A stretch of 64,000 bases of DNA from Monomorium pharaonis (GCF_013373865.1 NC_050473.1:4053955-4117954), one strand, 5' to 3'. Counted from the stretch's first letter, positions 1-12,449 are shown. Numbers and translations: made by a program. The notes: generated by a model not told the origin, from the sequence alone.

Positions 1-1371
1 TATATCGAAATGTGTGTACCAAGACTTACTTCTATTATTTTAACATTTTCCTTTGCAAAATAATTACTAAAAAGTTCTATATTAATAGTGGCGGACATTA
101 GTACTAATTTTAAATCAGGCTGTTGGTAAATGATGCATTTCATAATGCCCATTAAAAAATCTCCATGTAAGTGACGTTCATGTACTTCATCCAAGACTAT
201 CACATCATACGCAGATAAAGTTGTTTCACCCGACAGCTGTATGTAAAAGGAAATATGTAATTTTTTTGTAAAATTTATCAGATAAGAAATTTATCGATTA
301 ATTTGTAGATAGAAATATCCACCTGGCGCAATAATAAACCTTCTGTTATGAATGTAATGTTTGTCTCTTGATTCCTTTGTTTCTCAAAACGTATCTGATA
401 TCCAACTCTACTAAGATTCTCACTCAATGTTTCAAAAGAGACTCGTTTCGCTAACGAGATGCATGCTATTCTTCGAGGTTGCGTACATGCTATACAAGTA
501 TAACAGATGAGATTGTAAGTGGAAGAAAAATTACATATTTTGCAGTGGGCAATTATAAATATGATACAAAATATTTAGATTTTACAAGAAACAATATTTG
601 TATTGAAAGCATTTTACCAATCTTCCGGAAACCAGCTTCATACAAGTATCGAGGGATCTGAGTAGATTTTCCACAACCAGTGTCTCCTGCCACAATAATT
701 ACTCTCTCCGTCTTTACCGTCTTGACAATTTCATCTTTGAATCGTGCAACTGGCAAGTTAGCTTGCATATCTCGAAGCTTTTTTAATTTACTAAATTTCT
801 CCTTTTGCTTAAAATCCAAATACAAGAGTAAAACATCCCTGAACTTGAGCAATTGTGATTCGGTCAATGGTTTTGCCTCTGGCAAACCTCTGACTCTAGC
901 AAACAATTCTCCATAAGACAAACCAAGTTTCAAGTTTAGACAATGAGACTTGTGATATTTATCTGGCAACCCAATGGGATTTAGAACAGGATTAATCATA
1001 TATTCATAATTATCGCCAAATTGCTTCTTGACAGACTCATATTTCTCGACAAATTTCCAAAAGTCCATAACGTCACGAACGAGATTTGAATTAATCGTGA
1101 AAATCTTATTCAATTCGTGCTTATATTTACTAAAACACAACTCATCCGTCACGTTGCTGTCTTCGGGATGACATTTCGAGGATAAATTTTGCAACTGAGA
1201 ATTTGTCGCGCGAGTGAAAAACTTGTTCACTTGTCGATCGCTCCGCGCTTCGCTTCTTGAAGTTCTCGTGCGGTTCTCAATTTCGCGATGCTTTTTCCTA
1301 TAATACTTTTCATCCTCACGTCTACTCTCACGATCGGACGAACGTTGCTTTATTTCTTTCCTCAACGACAT
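1..1371 (-). CDS. DHX34: DHX34-like DEAH-box RNA helicase, 5' part (partial gene)
   Basis: Spliced CDS complement(30..236, 323..489, 618..1371), continuing past the left edge; 376 residues are visible. Exon 1 carries an Arg/Lys/Glu-rich N-terminus (about residues 1-50), then a conserved stretch (NPVLNPIGLPDKYHKSHCLN), then Walker A GDTGCGKST. Exon 2 continues with CTQPRRIACISLAKRV (motif Ia), and exon 3 has motif II as DEVHERHLHGDF and motif III as SAT. Introns are GT-AG with phases 1 and 0 that join cleanly. The DEVH variant and the GDFLMG context fit DHX34, an ATP-dependent helicase linked in animals to nonsense-mediated decay; that role is family knowledge. The first Met (1369-1371) is chosen because it opens the longest frame. 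The helicase C-terminal, HA2 and OB domains lie outside the window. It is divergent from the ZIP gene with about 2.3 kb between the start codons. Confidence 0.88.
30..236 (-). CDS. DHX34: DHX34-like helicase coding exon 3
   Basis: 69 codons between TACAG and GTAAGT. It holds the Walker B/DEAH-equivalent DEVHERHLHGDF and LMSATIN (motif III), so the ATPase core is intact as far as visible. Confidence 0.87.
323..489 (-). CDS. DHX34: DHX34-like helicase coding exon 2
   Basis: Enters in phase 1 after a TATAG acceptor and leaves in phase 0 at CAG/GTGGAT. It encodes the A-CTQPRRIACISLAKRVSF region (motif Ia) and NITFITEGLLLRQ (motif Ib region). Confidence 0.85.
618..1371 (-). CDS. DHX34: DHX34-like helicase coding exon 1
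   Basis: Residues 1-251 plus one base. It contains the charged N-terminus and Walker A (GDTGCGKST), followed by QIPRYLYEAGFRKI. The donor is GTAAAA at 617-612 on the minus strand; reading on into the intron gives a non-helicase tail. Confidence 0.87.
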
Positions 1372-2214
1372 TCTCCACCAACTAACTTAATTCGTATATT
1401 GCGCCATAACCTCACCTTTTCTTAACCTCATTCCTCATTGTTTTATTCCTTTGTGCTTAATCGGTTTAATACATGTTTTTCATACTTTGCCAATCTTTTT
1501 GTACATTGAGTGATAGTAACGTTGATGTTATAATGACATCAAATGGCATTTAACATCATCAGCAAATAACAAGTAATTTCCGCTGTCCGTAAGTTACAAT
1601 ACATATCACATACCATAATACCATTTTGTATTTTTGTATACTGTTTGTATACCCATACATATATAAAAATCTAGCACGAGCCGCGAGACGCTGCTACATC
1701 TTTTGATTTGTACTCATACTATAAGGATACTTTTTTTTACCGTCGATCAATATCAACACTCTGTTGGATTATAATAAAACCATTTTTGTCAATTATCATC
1801 AGAGTTATGAGATTAACTGCAGAAGATTCGGGGCAATTCGGGGTTTATTTTTTCCACATCAGCAATCAACTGCGAATATATATGTTCCGACCCTTTTCAA
1901 ATTATATCAATTTTGATGTACTCGACAGCGACAGTGTGCGCGTCATGCATCACGCGTTCAAGAATTACATAAATGTATACATGTATAAATTGTACATGAA
2001 CAATAACTCGAGGATGATATTGAGTCATATAAGATTGATAAAAAAAGGATAATTTTTTATTCAACCACTATAAATTCACGTACAAATATGGAAACCCATG
2101 TATAAATTTAGGCACAATATATGTATGTATGTACACCTCGACGAAGTCAAATTGATTCAACTCAATTAATATATTATAATATATGATGTATAATAACGAG
2201 GGGGATACATATTA

Positions 2215-2218
<4 letters not shown>

Positions 2219-2271
<53 letters not shown>
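2219..2271. repeat. (GA)n microsatellite
   Basis: About 53 bp of nearly pure AG dinucleotide; it generates a spurious poly-Leu/Ser frame on the minus strand. Confidence 0.97.
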
Positions 2272-2275
<4 letters not shown>

Positions 2276-2619
2276 GAGAGAAAGACAAGAGAAAATAATT
2301 AAAATAGAATATTGAGATATTAAAATACAAAAAGTAAAACAAAACGAAGGACATATAAGTTCGATAATACATGATATGCGACTTGGATCATATTTTATAT
2401 ATATGATTGATGGATATATTTTATATATATATAATATACATATAATAATATTAAGCTGAATGTAGGAAAAATATTAATTTGATTTATTTCTCGAATATGT
2501 AATTGTATACGTGTCGAATAACATGTCAAAATATTGATATTTATAGGAACTTTAAAGTGAAATACCATATATATGTACAATATATTGTACATATATGTGT
2601 ACTACATTGCACCCTTTGC

Positions 2620-2698
2620 ATATATATATATATATATATTTGTGTGTGTGTGTGTGTGTGTATGTGTGTGTGTGTGTGTGTTGTGTGCGTGCGTGCGT
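2620..2698. repeat. (TA)n(TG)n compound microsatellite
   Basis: A TA run passes into a TG run and then GTGC units. Confidence 0.95.
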
Positions 2699-3045
2699 GC
2701 TTTTTTTATATAAAAAAAAAGTCAAATAGCCTTGCGTGCGTATACGTGACAAGAGAGAATTTTTTATACGCATATTAGCTACATATAACGCAATTAAATT
2801 GATAGAGATCGCATCTCTGCAAAGACATAGCAGCTTCGTCAGCTTCCTCGCGAAACTTTTTCGGTAATGTCGCTTTTATCGTTTGCACGCGTACAAGCAT
2901 TATCGCTAATATACCGTTTTTGTTTTTTAGCTTAAATAAGATAGCTTGACGACAGCGTCTTTGCATCGGCTATCTTTTATATAATATATATAAAATAGCA
3001 ATTAAATTGTATTATCAAGCTTTTACAGTATTTTTAAATTGTGTG

Positions 3046-3049
<4 letters not shown>

Positions 3050-3110
<61 letters not shown>
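3050..3110. repeat. (GA)n microsatellite upstream of the ZIP gene
   Basis: About 60 bp of GA repeat ending in a G-run, roughly 520 bp before the ZIP start codon. Confidence 0.97.
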
Positions 3111-3113
<3 letters not shown>

Positions 3114-3129
3114 GGGGGAGAATAAAAGA

Positions 3130-3632
3130 GATTCGTCAGAGTCCCCTCGAGGACAAAGGAAGACATTTCGTTGCGCTCTCATCGTTTCGCGTTTGAAGCT
3201 AAGTAGGTAACGCGTAGCGCTCTACTCGACGAAAGATTAGTGATAAAGTGCGATGACGGCTCTGTCATTTCCAATTCGATGGATGGCTGCCGATCTCTCT
3301 ATCGGTGTTATCATCGCTGTCAGATTAGGGTCGCGCCTTGAGATGAGATAGTTGACGTGCCGTTGTGTCTCGACTCGAGGAGTCTTGTTCGGTACGCGCG
3401 AAGATCGAGGATCGAGATCGAGGAGGAATTTCTGGATAACCGATGCAAGAACCGATTCCGGTATCCAATGGTATCAGATGAGATTCGACACGCGACTCGA
3501 GAGAAAGGGAGTCGATCGTTTCCATCGTCGTGGATCGCGCGAGGATAAAGAGCGAAACGCGACGAGATAATAGCCATCATCAGCCGAGAGCCAGTGAGAG
3601 TGCCAGAGACGCCAGAGTAGAAGGTTATCATC
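3130..3632 (+). promoter_or_regulatory. Probable 5' UTR/promoter region of the ZIP gene
   Basis: Base composition shifts from AT-rich to CpG-rich (many CGA, TCG and CGCG words) and runs into the ZIP start codon. It contains short upstream ATGs. The transcription start cannot be fixed from sequence alone. Confidence 0.45.
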
Positions 3633-4000
3633 ATGTTTGACAACGCTGTGCAAGCGAAACTGGCGTCGATGATGCTGATTGGCGCCGGCAGCTTCGTCGT
3701 CGGCATCGTGCCCGCCTGCTTTGTCTCGCGTACTCGTCATCTTCAACGGAAACTGTCACTCTCCTGCGCCCTGTGTTTCGGCGCCGGGGTCCTCCTAGCC
3801 ACCGCAACGCTTCACCTCCTGCCGGAGGTGCGCCAAGCTCTGCCGGATTACGCCGAGCTGATTTTCTCCTGTGGCTTCCTCATGCTCTATCTCGTCGAGG
3901 AGTGCGTACACTATTTCTGCCGAGGCACTCGGCATAGATTCGAAATGGATTCTCGCTCTTCTAGGACCACCGCCACTTGTAGGATCGCGCACGAGCGAGG
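3633..4000 (+). CDS. ZIP transporter coding exon 1
   Basis: 122 codons plus two bases, TM1-TM3. Donor GTGGGT at 4001. The start MFDNAVQAKLASMM is the first Met of the hydrophobic N-terminus. Confidence 0.87.
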
Positions 4001-6112
4001 GTGGGTACGTGTGTCGAAGTCTGAGGTCTGAAGGAGCTCGAGCTTCGCGTATCATTGCAATCTCTTCGTTTGAATACACTCGTGAATAGACGAGTACATA
4101 ATCTAATTTAAAAAATGTCTCGGCATTTCCATTTATTTCCGAATATTTCTACGTGATACATGTGGCGTAGTCAATCATCTCGCGCGCGACGCAATATTAT
4201 CGTTCATTATCATTGATAAGACACTAGATGATATATATGCTCGCGCATCATAACCAAACTGATTCAACCTTTCCTATATTTATTGCAGAAATACCATAAT
4301 TAGTATATTTGTGTTAACTTTGAGCTTCTTACGAAAAGAGCTTCTTATTCTTGTAATAGTATTCTTGTAATAGTTTCTTATTCTTGTATAAGTAATCAGT
4401 ATCGATAATTCGATGTACGGATGTATATAACTTGATTTGCCAAAATGATGCGAATGAAAAAAGATAACTGTGATGCGTGTACATATTACATCTTGATCTA
4501 ACGAAATTATTTACGATTGATATAAGAGATAATTCCATTAAAAGAATTTTTCCAACTTTTTCCTTATTATTAAGTTTTCTTTTACTTTATATAAAATTTC
4601 GTTTGAATAACTTTAACGAGTCAAGTTGGGATGATAAATTTTATTTTTTAAATTTTAAAGCCTGCTTGTCGTTGAGGAAGAAATATAAATCGTCACGTAA
4701 TCTCCTATGACGATAAATTAATGGATTGCGGACGTAAAAGACCACGTAATGATGATATAATAGCTAACGGTACATTATTTTCAACTATATACATACTTGG
4801 CTTTAGGCGCGCGCGTACGCGTGTATGTATGTATGTATGTATGTATGTATGTATGTATGTATGTATGTATGTATGTATGTATGTATGTATGTATGTATGT
4901 ATGTATGTATGTATGTATGTGTGTACGTTTGGCCAAATGTGTTGAGCTATCCTTCGAAAATACCTTAGACTCTAAAATATCAAGATAAAAAATGAACAAA
5001 ACGAATCAAGCGAACTTATGTTGCAATAAGAATGATCACGCGAGCCATTTTGTTTGTCAGATATCGATATATCAATTTTGACTGTTGTCTGTTCTCAAGA
5101 TTGTCATCGACTTGAATATCTTTCTAGCTACAATAAATGTTTCGAATACCCTCGAATTTTCTGCAATCAACGCAATTTTTACATTCATGCTTGAATCATT
5201 TATTTGAAAGTAAGTCCAACATTTTTTTATTTATTAATATTTTTTAATTTCTCATCTGTTGTGAAACTACTTTGGAAGTTGTGCGCAAGTACAGTATACA
5301 ATATACCTATTACATACAATTTCCTTATATGTAACTTGAAATGAATAAAATGTGCTTCTCTTTCACATATTGATCTTGTCTTAACAATATAACAATGTTG
5401 TGTTTATTCTCAATTTCGTGATATTTCCAATATCAATGACAGAATATGGCATTAAGAACATTTGAACATGATGAAAGTTTTTTTCATTTCTTATCCACTA
5501 TGTACCTTTGCATAGATCTCAATTTTGCTTTGATCAAATTACGTCTATCTTGAATTTCAGTTCGAACTGTAGGAATCACTCTCATGGTTTCGGTTACAAC
5601 GCTACGCAAAACAACAAGGTTTACATGTCCGAGGAGGACGTGAGATTACCGCTCAACTATCGACAAAATCTTAATAACGCCAATAACGCATGGACGTTTA
5701 GTAGCTATGGCGCGACGCGATGTATCGCAAGTGATGGTTGTTCGAGGTCATCGAGTGAAGAAAATACATTTTTATGCCACGGAAATCACGGCGAGCAATG
5801 TACCGATGCCAACACTGGTCTTGCCGGTCTCGCTTTTGCCCTTACTGTACATGCTGTTCTCGAAGGACTTGCGATAGGATTGCAAACGAAGATCACCGAG
5901 GTATATATGTGAACACGTTCATCATTATCCATTTGTAACATAAATAGTATTGAAAAAACGAGAAACAAAAGGAAGTTAAAAAGGGTGATAGGAGAGTATA
6001 GCGAATAGAGGTCTAAGTGTAACCATGAGGTTGTTTTCATGTTAAATTTGCATTAAATTGCATTTAATTTTTAAATATGTGTACATTTATTACATAATTA
6101 CGAGAAGCACGC

Positions 6113-6170
<58 letters not shown>

Positions 6171-6893
6171 AACAGAACAGAATATTTTGTCTCTGTATTA
6201 TGCATACATTCTCTGCATTATTTATTGCATATTTATGAATGAAGCAAATCAAACCGATCGAGTGAAGGCGTATTATTCTATGCAGAGCATCTCACTTGTG
6301 TGAGACATGTTACGAGACAATTGTCATAATCTCAATTTTATCATCATAGATTTTCTAATGAATTTCGATTTCATACTTACATATATAAATACTTTTTTTT
6401 AGGTGTTGTTATTAACCGGAGCGGTAGCATCACACAAATTTGTCGTCGGCTTCTGTTTGGGGCTGGAATTAGCTGGAGTCAGTAAATCTATTGCTAGATT
6501 AGTATTTGTTATTTTTTTATTTGCCATTGGATCCGTTATCGGAATCGGTATTGGCATGTTAACATTTCAGGTAAGAAAAAATAAGTCTCTCGACAAGTGT
6601 TGTTATTGAAATGATTATTGTGTATGAATAACGTCAAACTTGGAGGAATGCCTAATTTTAATGTCCATTTCAAATATGCTTAGGTGGATACAGATTGGTC
6701 CAAGGTGGTGTTGCCAATTTTGCAAGGCTTAGCAGGCGGAACTTTACTATATGTTACTGTAAGCGAAGTTCTCCCAAGGGAGAGAACGAGATGGCACAAA
6801 AGTTTGCACCGATTTGCAGGAATTTCACAATTTTTATCGGTAGTCGTCGGATTTGTTGTCATCTTTCTTCTTAATAACTATATGGGCGAATGA
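3633..6893 (+). CDS. ZIP-family zinc transporter (SLC39A1/2/3-like), complete
   Basis: Spliced CDS join(3633..4000, 5561..5900, 6403..6570, 6684..6893), 1086 nt, 361 residues. Phases 2, 0 and 0 match at every junction. Eight hydrophobic segments are visible: about 10-31, 43-64, 73-95, 207-230, 237-260, 264-291, 298-318 and 336-355. A long variable loop with a small His cluster (NHSHGFG) separates TM3 and TM4. TM4 has the ZIP metal motif HAVLEGLAIG (H220, E224) and TM5 has ASHKFVVGFCLGLE (H247, E258). The short C-terminus (NNYMGE) is typical. ZIP1-3 relatives move Zn2+ into the cytosol across the plasma membrane; substrate and location are inferred from family. Exon 2 joins exon 1 only in phase 2, which settles the donor at 4001. 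The paralogue cannot be named. Confidence 0.92.
4821..4921. repeat. (GTAT)n tetranucleotide microsatellite in ZIP intron 1
   Basis: About 100 bp of near-perfect GTAT units. The rest of the 1.56-kb intron is unremarkable AT-rich DNA. Confidence 0.97.
5561..5900 (+). CDS. ZIP transporter coding exon 2
   Basis: Acceptor TGAATTTCAG, donor GTATAT at 5901. Encodes the variable TM3-TM4 loop and TM4 with HAVLEG. The other two frames hit stops early, so only the phase-2 entry works. Confidence 0.9.
6109..6171. repeat. (CG)n(TG)n(GA)n compound microsatellite in ZIP intron 2
   Basis: CG, then TG, then GA dinucleotides in one uninterrupted tract. Alternating CG/TG is Z-DNA-prone. Confidence 0.95.
6403..6570 (+). 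CDS. ZIP transporter coding exon 3
   Basis: 56 codons in phase 0, TM5 (ASHKFVVGFCLGLELAG) and TM6. Donor GTAAGA. Confidence 0.92.
6684..6893 (+). CDS. ZIP transporter coding exon 4 (terminal)
   Basis: TM7 with LAGGTLLYVTVSEVLP and TM8, stop TGA at 6891-6893. Confidence 0.92.
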   Translation: MDTDWSKVVLPILQGLAGGTLLYVTVSEVLPRERTRWHKSLHRFAGISQFLSVVVGFVVIFLLNNYMGE

Positions 6894-7142
6894 ATCATTT
6901 ATATTCATTTTAATAATTAACTGGGCAGTGATCGTCAGATGAATCACAGATACTTGGAAATCGAGATATTTCAGATACAGTGCTAATAACACCGTGTAAC
7001 TCTACAAAGTTGCGTGACGTAACACTCAAATAGGTCTTGTATCGAAGTAATATGTTGTCAATTAAGTGTTTGACATTTTTCTCCAAATACTTGACAATAG
7101 AGAATCTTAAATTTGACTACAACATAATTTTTTAAACATAAT

Positions 7143-7325
7143 AATAAAAAATTTTAATAATTTAATTGATATAAATACATAGTTTTATTTTTTTAAATTT
7201 TATTAGTTTAGACATTGGTTGATAAAAAAATTAGAATTGTGATCGAAATATTAAACTCTTAATGCAATGACGATGAATGAAACTTTTTCTGCAGTTTCTT
7301 AAATATTGTGTGTATAACTAATAAA
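7143..7325 (+). terminator. Candidate polyadenylation signals for the ZIP gene
   Basis: AATAAA at 7143-7148 and again at 7320-7325, 250 and 427 bases after the stop. Ordinary in AT-rich DNA, so suggestive only. Confidence 0.35.
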
Positions 7326-7329
7326 TAAA

Positions 7330-7849
7330 ATGCGACAAATATATATATATATAAAATCGTTAATTGGAAAATTTATTTTACTTTGTAAGATTACTTTACG
7401 ATTTAAAATTACTTTTTTTTAGATTTTAGAATTATATAAATCCGAAGGATAGTAGTAAATTTTCCATTGCTCTATTGTCAATTACATTTGCGCATTTCAT
7501 AAATATCAATATTGTCTCTATAATATTTAATAATATTGCCGATTAAATGCATATATGTTTGTTCGTAATTTCTCTTCTAATCACAAAAGATATCCTCTTA
7601 AGACTTCAACTATACGTGTCCTCTTAAAGCTCCGTTCGTTCTTATGTTCGAGTGTTATGTAATTCGCTAATGGATCCGAGTCCGTTCCTGGAATTGCCGC
7701 TGATTTATGCAGGAAAAATTTGAAGAAAGAACGTACGGTGATGAGACTTATTTTCCAAGTTTTTTTTTATTTATAGGTTTGGCGAGATTCGCAAGTCATC
7801 TCTATCTTAAACAGTTTGGTGTAATTGACATTTTCTTTTACGATGAGAT

Positions 7850-7909
<60 letters not shown>

Positions 7910-8340
7910 ATTCACAAAATAGGAAACTTGGATGAAATTTCATGAGATAGATAGAGAACCGTCGTCAGTAGCCCACTTTTATTCTCTCTCGTGCTTCAAC
8001 GACCGGATGTAATTTGGACAAATGGACCTCCGCTGGTTACCGGTGAAAACAAAAGAACTCGACGGCTCGACAGAATTAGATAAGAAAGACAGATTCCGGG
8101 TGCTTTTCCGAGGAAGCTTAGTATGGCGATTAATCTCCTTTTTTAAATGTCAAAGCAATTTTTACATTTGTCAGAACTACAGAGCTTCGGACTTTGACAT
8201 TTTCATTTATAAAAATTTCAGAGAAAATTGTAGAGAATCGTAACGGGACTGTTCAATTGTCAACGATCTTTATTCGAGCATGCCATCTTAAATAACACGC
8301 TTGGTTAATCAAAACTCGAGGATGTAGCTAAGAGACCCTT
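7330..8340. other. Intergenic DNA 3' of the ZIP gene
   Basis: AT-rich with a TC repeat at 7852-7905. Open frames here are shadows of the repeat or lack any domain signal. Confidence 0.6.
7852..7905. repeat. (TC)n microsatellite
   Basis: About 54 bp of pure TC dinucleotide. Confidence 0.97.
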
Positions 8341-8369
8341 AGTCAAGTAACTATTACGCGCTATGTCAA

Positions 8370-9138
8370 GTTGAGCGCGCATGTTGTCGCGCGAAACCGC
8401 CATCTTTGTCGTCTCTCTCACGGCGCCGTGTGTTGCGTCGCGTCGCGTCACGTCACGTCACGTCGGTGGTTTGTCGCGCGGTGGTGTTGCTCCGTGTTCG
8501 TCCGTTCACGATTTTTACCTGTCGACAGTCCGTGTCGAATTAGTTGTAAAAGTGTAAAACGTTGAGTAGAGCGCGGACCGATTCGTAGATTTATCTGATC
8601 ATATTGATCAATATTAATTGTCGATTATAATTCGCGACTTGCACGAGTGAATGTTTCAAGAGGCTACGGTGTACGTGTTACAAAATACTAAATCGTTTCT
8701 CAGTCGTGGGTCACGATTTTTGATTGTAAACCGATCAAATAAGCATTAACGATAATGACCCTGTAATACATGTATAATTCATAATATATATTCAGTCGTA
8801 CGACGATGTAACGTTAATCGTGTAAGTAACTGTGTAATGAAATGTCATTGGCTTTTGGATATTTGATTTTTGATGTTTGACCTATATGATTGGTTCGACC
8901 GTAAGGTACTTATGACGCGCAAGTCGCCGCGCGCGCGGAAAAGCGAGCGAGCGAGCGAGCGATTGAAACAGAGAGAGAGAGCGTGTGGTGCGTGTGTGTT
9001 AATCCGCCATCTTAGTTTCGCTTCGCGCGCTTTATATGCCAGAGTAGAGTAAATCCGTTGCGTTGTTTATCTGTTGAAAATGGACAATGCATCACGACAG
9101 AATAGTCGTGCCAAGAATAATCGCGAGCGACGGGACCG
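8370..9138 (+). promoter_or_regulatory. CpG-dense promoter-like region with 5' leader exon
   Basis: CpG-rich words (GTCGCG, CGTCACGT repeats near 8440-8465, GCGAGCGAGC near 8943-8960) stand out from the AT-rich surroundings. It ends at a donor GTAAGG at 9139 that follows a short ATG frame. I read it as the first promoter and 5' exon of the large plus-strand gene; the start site is not defined. Confidence 0.45.
9080..9138 (+). CDS. Short ATG frame in leader exon, probable upstream ORF
   Basis: ATG at 9080 opens MDNASRQNSRAKNNRERRD and the exon appears to end at CCG/GTAAGG. Joined to the acceptor at 10015/10016 it reads eight more codons and stops at 10038-10040, 13 bases before the ATG at 10054. 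That geometry suits an upstream ORF better than a protein N-terminus. An alternative is splicing to an unseen phase-2 exon. Confidence 0.35.
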
Positions 9139-10015
9139 GTAAGGGTTGCGGAGTGGAAGGAAGGATTTATTTGCTCTCGAGATCGTGCGGTAATTGGTAA
9201 ATTTAGTCGTCAAAATGTTTCCTATGTTGCGCATCTCGCTCGTTATTTACTTGTCCCGCGTGCATCCACGGTGTCGATCGTGCTGCAAATCTCGAGCACT
9301 CCTATTGCTGTTACAGAGAGCAAATAAACATGCTTCGTTTAAGCTCCTAATCGTGCACATTCCATACCATGATATACGTCGCGAATAGGTTAGACTCTGA
9401 GCACTCGCTGCATACTCGTCACCGAAACGAGCGAGTATCTCTTTCATAATATATTTGACACTTTGTTTCAACTTTTCCATTAGTTTTTCTTTTTTTTCTT
9501 TGAAAATTCTCTTTCTATGTGTAGATTATGAAATCGTCTTAAAAATTCTGCATTCCGGAAACAACACACAAGTCACCAGTTAAACTTGAATATATTTACT
9601 ATTTAGCTATTTGAAATTATACAAAATACTCAAATATGCACGAATGTTTGTTTATGCAGGCGTTTGTGTTTGTGTGACGCGCGTTGCAAGATGTAATAAC
9701 GTAGGATTATATCGAATGTGTAATCGTTATGAAAGCGTGTTATCGCGCAAATATTACGCGCGTCAATAATTAGTTTGCATGCAATTAATTTTGTTTACGA
9801 TTGGATATGTCGTCTACCGAGTTGACCAACGAGTTGATAAACATTGATATTTCGGTAGGATTGACATCGATATATGTTGTCGTATGAATGCATGTATGTA
9901 AAAGGTATATGCACGCAATAAACGCGTCTTAAAGTGTCTTCTCTCGGACTTGCGCGGACATGTCCGGACTCCGGATTAGATCACTTAATTTAATTAATCG
10001 CGTGTTTCTCTCCAG

Positions 10016-10150
10016 GTATTCTCGGATCCGAATCGCGTGAGTGTTATACTTGAATGGAGGAGCTGAATCGATGCCAGAAATCGCCTAGGAGTTGGCGCCG
10101 ATGGAACAGTTGGCGGATCTGGCCAGGCGGTAGTGCCGGTGCGACAGCTG
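10016..10150 (+). CDS. Candidate alternative first coding exon A of the large LysM-type gene
   Basis: Acceptor TTTCTCTCCAG ends at 10015; donor GTGAGT starts at 10151. All three frames have stops near the 5' end, but from ATG 10054 one frame stays open to the donor. It encodes 32 residues rich in Trp and Arg (MEELNRCQKSPRSWRRW and so on), and the exon ends one base into a Gly codon (phase 1). The same exit phase is seen at 19008, 30966 and 47315, which is why I group them. It has no LysM-like end, unlike the two later exons. Confidence 0.45.
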
Positions 10151-11468
10151 GTGAGTAAATGCTTTCGTTTATTCTGCATTTTCTTTATTCTTACTCTCTC
10201 GTCGGCGGATTCTCGTTGATCTCGTTGAGATTTGAAACTTTGAGCTTATATGCTTTACTTAAACAATATAATTTCACTTCTTTTTTTCCATATTCTACAA
10301 TTTTCTTCAGAAAAAAAACATTTACATTTTCCGACCAAAATCTTTAATGACACGATACGAACTGCATTATATTTTTCAATGGAATAGCTTAAGCCGATTA
10401 AAGCATGTGACACGTTAATGAGTTTTGAATTTAGAAAGAGAAATTTACAATAAATGCTTTCGCTAAGGTTAATATCGTCGTTGCCTTGTATGACTGTGTC
10501 GTTAACTTAGTTTTTTAGATATTGAAAAAAAAAATTATTCTTTTAATGCTATTTAACTTATTTTTTAATTTTATCACGTTGTACAGATTTATAAAATATA
10601 GAAAATATTGATTTCTAGTACCACCACGCTCAGAACTTGAAATTATTATTAACGTTAAATAAAGTATGATGTACTTGTTTGCTACTGTTTGTCCTGCGTG
10701 GAGGAATAAACATCAAAACATTTTTTTCTCATACGCATAGATTATCATTTATTAAAAGAAACTAAATAAGAATGAAAAAAGTTTAATGGAATATAATTAC
10801 ATACTTGTACTGTTATTTAGTTTTCTATCAAATCTACTCTCTTTGCATTTGTGAGAAGCCAATCTATTTATTAAGCTATTTTTATCATATTACTCCTTTA
10901 ATCAACAAAATAAAATACAAGAAACGCATGTGCGAGAGAGAGAGAAAAGGAATACGTATCTTTTGAAAAATGGTATATTTCAAAGCAAATACATAAATTG
11001 TTCCTTTTGAACAAAAAATTGTCCGTTGTCTGAAAATGAGATTTATTCACATTTGGGTAGATTTCAAACCGGGATGTCAGTTTAACGATTACATCCCCGC
11101 GGCGAGGGTTAAGTTGTCTCGAGTTATGACGGCAATTAATTGTTACAGCAAGGTTTACCTTGTAACTAAACTCCGCTGACCATTTACTGGTTATCTTCGT
11201 CGATTCCGCTCATCGATTTACTTCCTGGCGAGATTAGCCCGCGATTCGATTAACGTTCGCTAACAGAAACGTAATTCATTTGTGGAGGAGTTGTTATAGT
11301 TTTAATGTTAACAAACTATTTGGTTATATAAGTTACATATTACGTTTCAAGTATCATGTTGCATTCGACCTTATGTTTCTTAAGTAAAGATTGGATGTAC
11401 AAAATGGAATGTATGCATAATTGACGGGAAAATTGGACAGGAATTTTTATGTACAAACTCAAAATATC

Positions 11469-11496
11469 ACACACACCACACACACACACACACACA

Positions 11497-11551
<55 letters not shown>
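11469..11551. repeat. (CA)n(GA)n compound microsatellite
   Basis: A CA tract switches directly to a GA tract near 11500. Confidence 0.96.
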
Positions 11552-11555
<4 letters not shown>

Positions 11556-12445
11556 AAGTTATATTTAAAAAAAAATCTTGTATATAAAAATAATTGAATC
11601 TTTTTCAAGTTAGAAAGAATAAGTTAGTGTAAACAAAAACTATGCATAAAAGTTAACCAAATTGTGATTAATATAACTTGTAATTTAATAGTGAAAATTG
11701 CATTATCTAACATTAATTATTAAGACTTTGATGTAATTTTTAATTAGCAATCTATACGTTTGTGTAACGTTGGAATATTATATTTCTGTACGAAATATTC
11801 AGATATTTAATAGATTTATACATCTCATAAGGTATGAAAAGTAGAAAATCTTACTCAAATCCTATGCAAAATAAATTTTTGTTGTTTAGCGCAGTTAAGC
11901 CCGGAAATTATGTTTACTCAATTATATATGGTGTATTTGACCGCTGATGCGAAATTTTATGTCGAACAACAGGACAATTCGTTACAGAGCGCTGTTCGAT
12001 ATCGTTTATGAGATCGAAAATAGAACCGTTGATGAGATTTTCTGGAGAACTATCAGGCGCATTAATGGGCAACGGCCTGTGCTTTTAAACGATGTTAACC
12101 CGACATCCTTTCTCGTCATTAGGAATACCAATGGAAGCGTTCTTCGATCGGATCTCTTGAAGCCCTTGCTTAAACTCTAATATCTCGGCACAAAATGCCG
12201 AACGGAGGCGGAGAATTTGAAATATAAAAGAAAGTGAGGATAGGGGGGGGGGGGAAGAGGAATAGGTGCCTCGTGTGAGGGTGATGCTCGAAAGGATGAG
12301 AAAGCGATAGGGGATCACGATAGAGAACCAGATCAGTTGAGAGGTATTTGTTAATCGGTTTGCAGGAATTCTCAATATAAGGAGGAATAATGAACGATTC
12401 TTACAGCGTCTTTGATCGTTTTCTTATTCCCTTTTCTCTGTTCTC

Positions 12446-12449
<4 letters not shown>

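Larger units (their letters stand above)
1372..3045. other. Intergenic spacer between divergent DHX34-like and ZIP genes
   Basis: AT-rich DNA upstream of both genes, with a GA repeat (2219-2271) and a TA/TG repeat (2620-2698). Open frames here are low-complexity or lack any recognisable domain. Both promoters should lie in or beside this stretch, but I see no clear core-promoter motif. Confidence 0.6.

Noticed and set aside
3320..4089. Minus-strand frames of 66-128 codons opposite ZIP exon 1
   Set aside because: Shadows of the GC-rich ZIP exon and leader; the plus strand has eight membrane segments and joined exons.
11947..12180. 77-codon frame MRNFMSNNRTIRYRALFDIV...
   Set aside because: Has an ATG and looks non-repetitive, but no family match that I know, no clear promoter and no splice context; left as unannotated.
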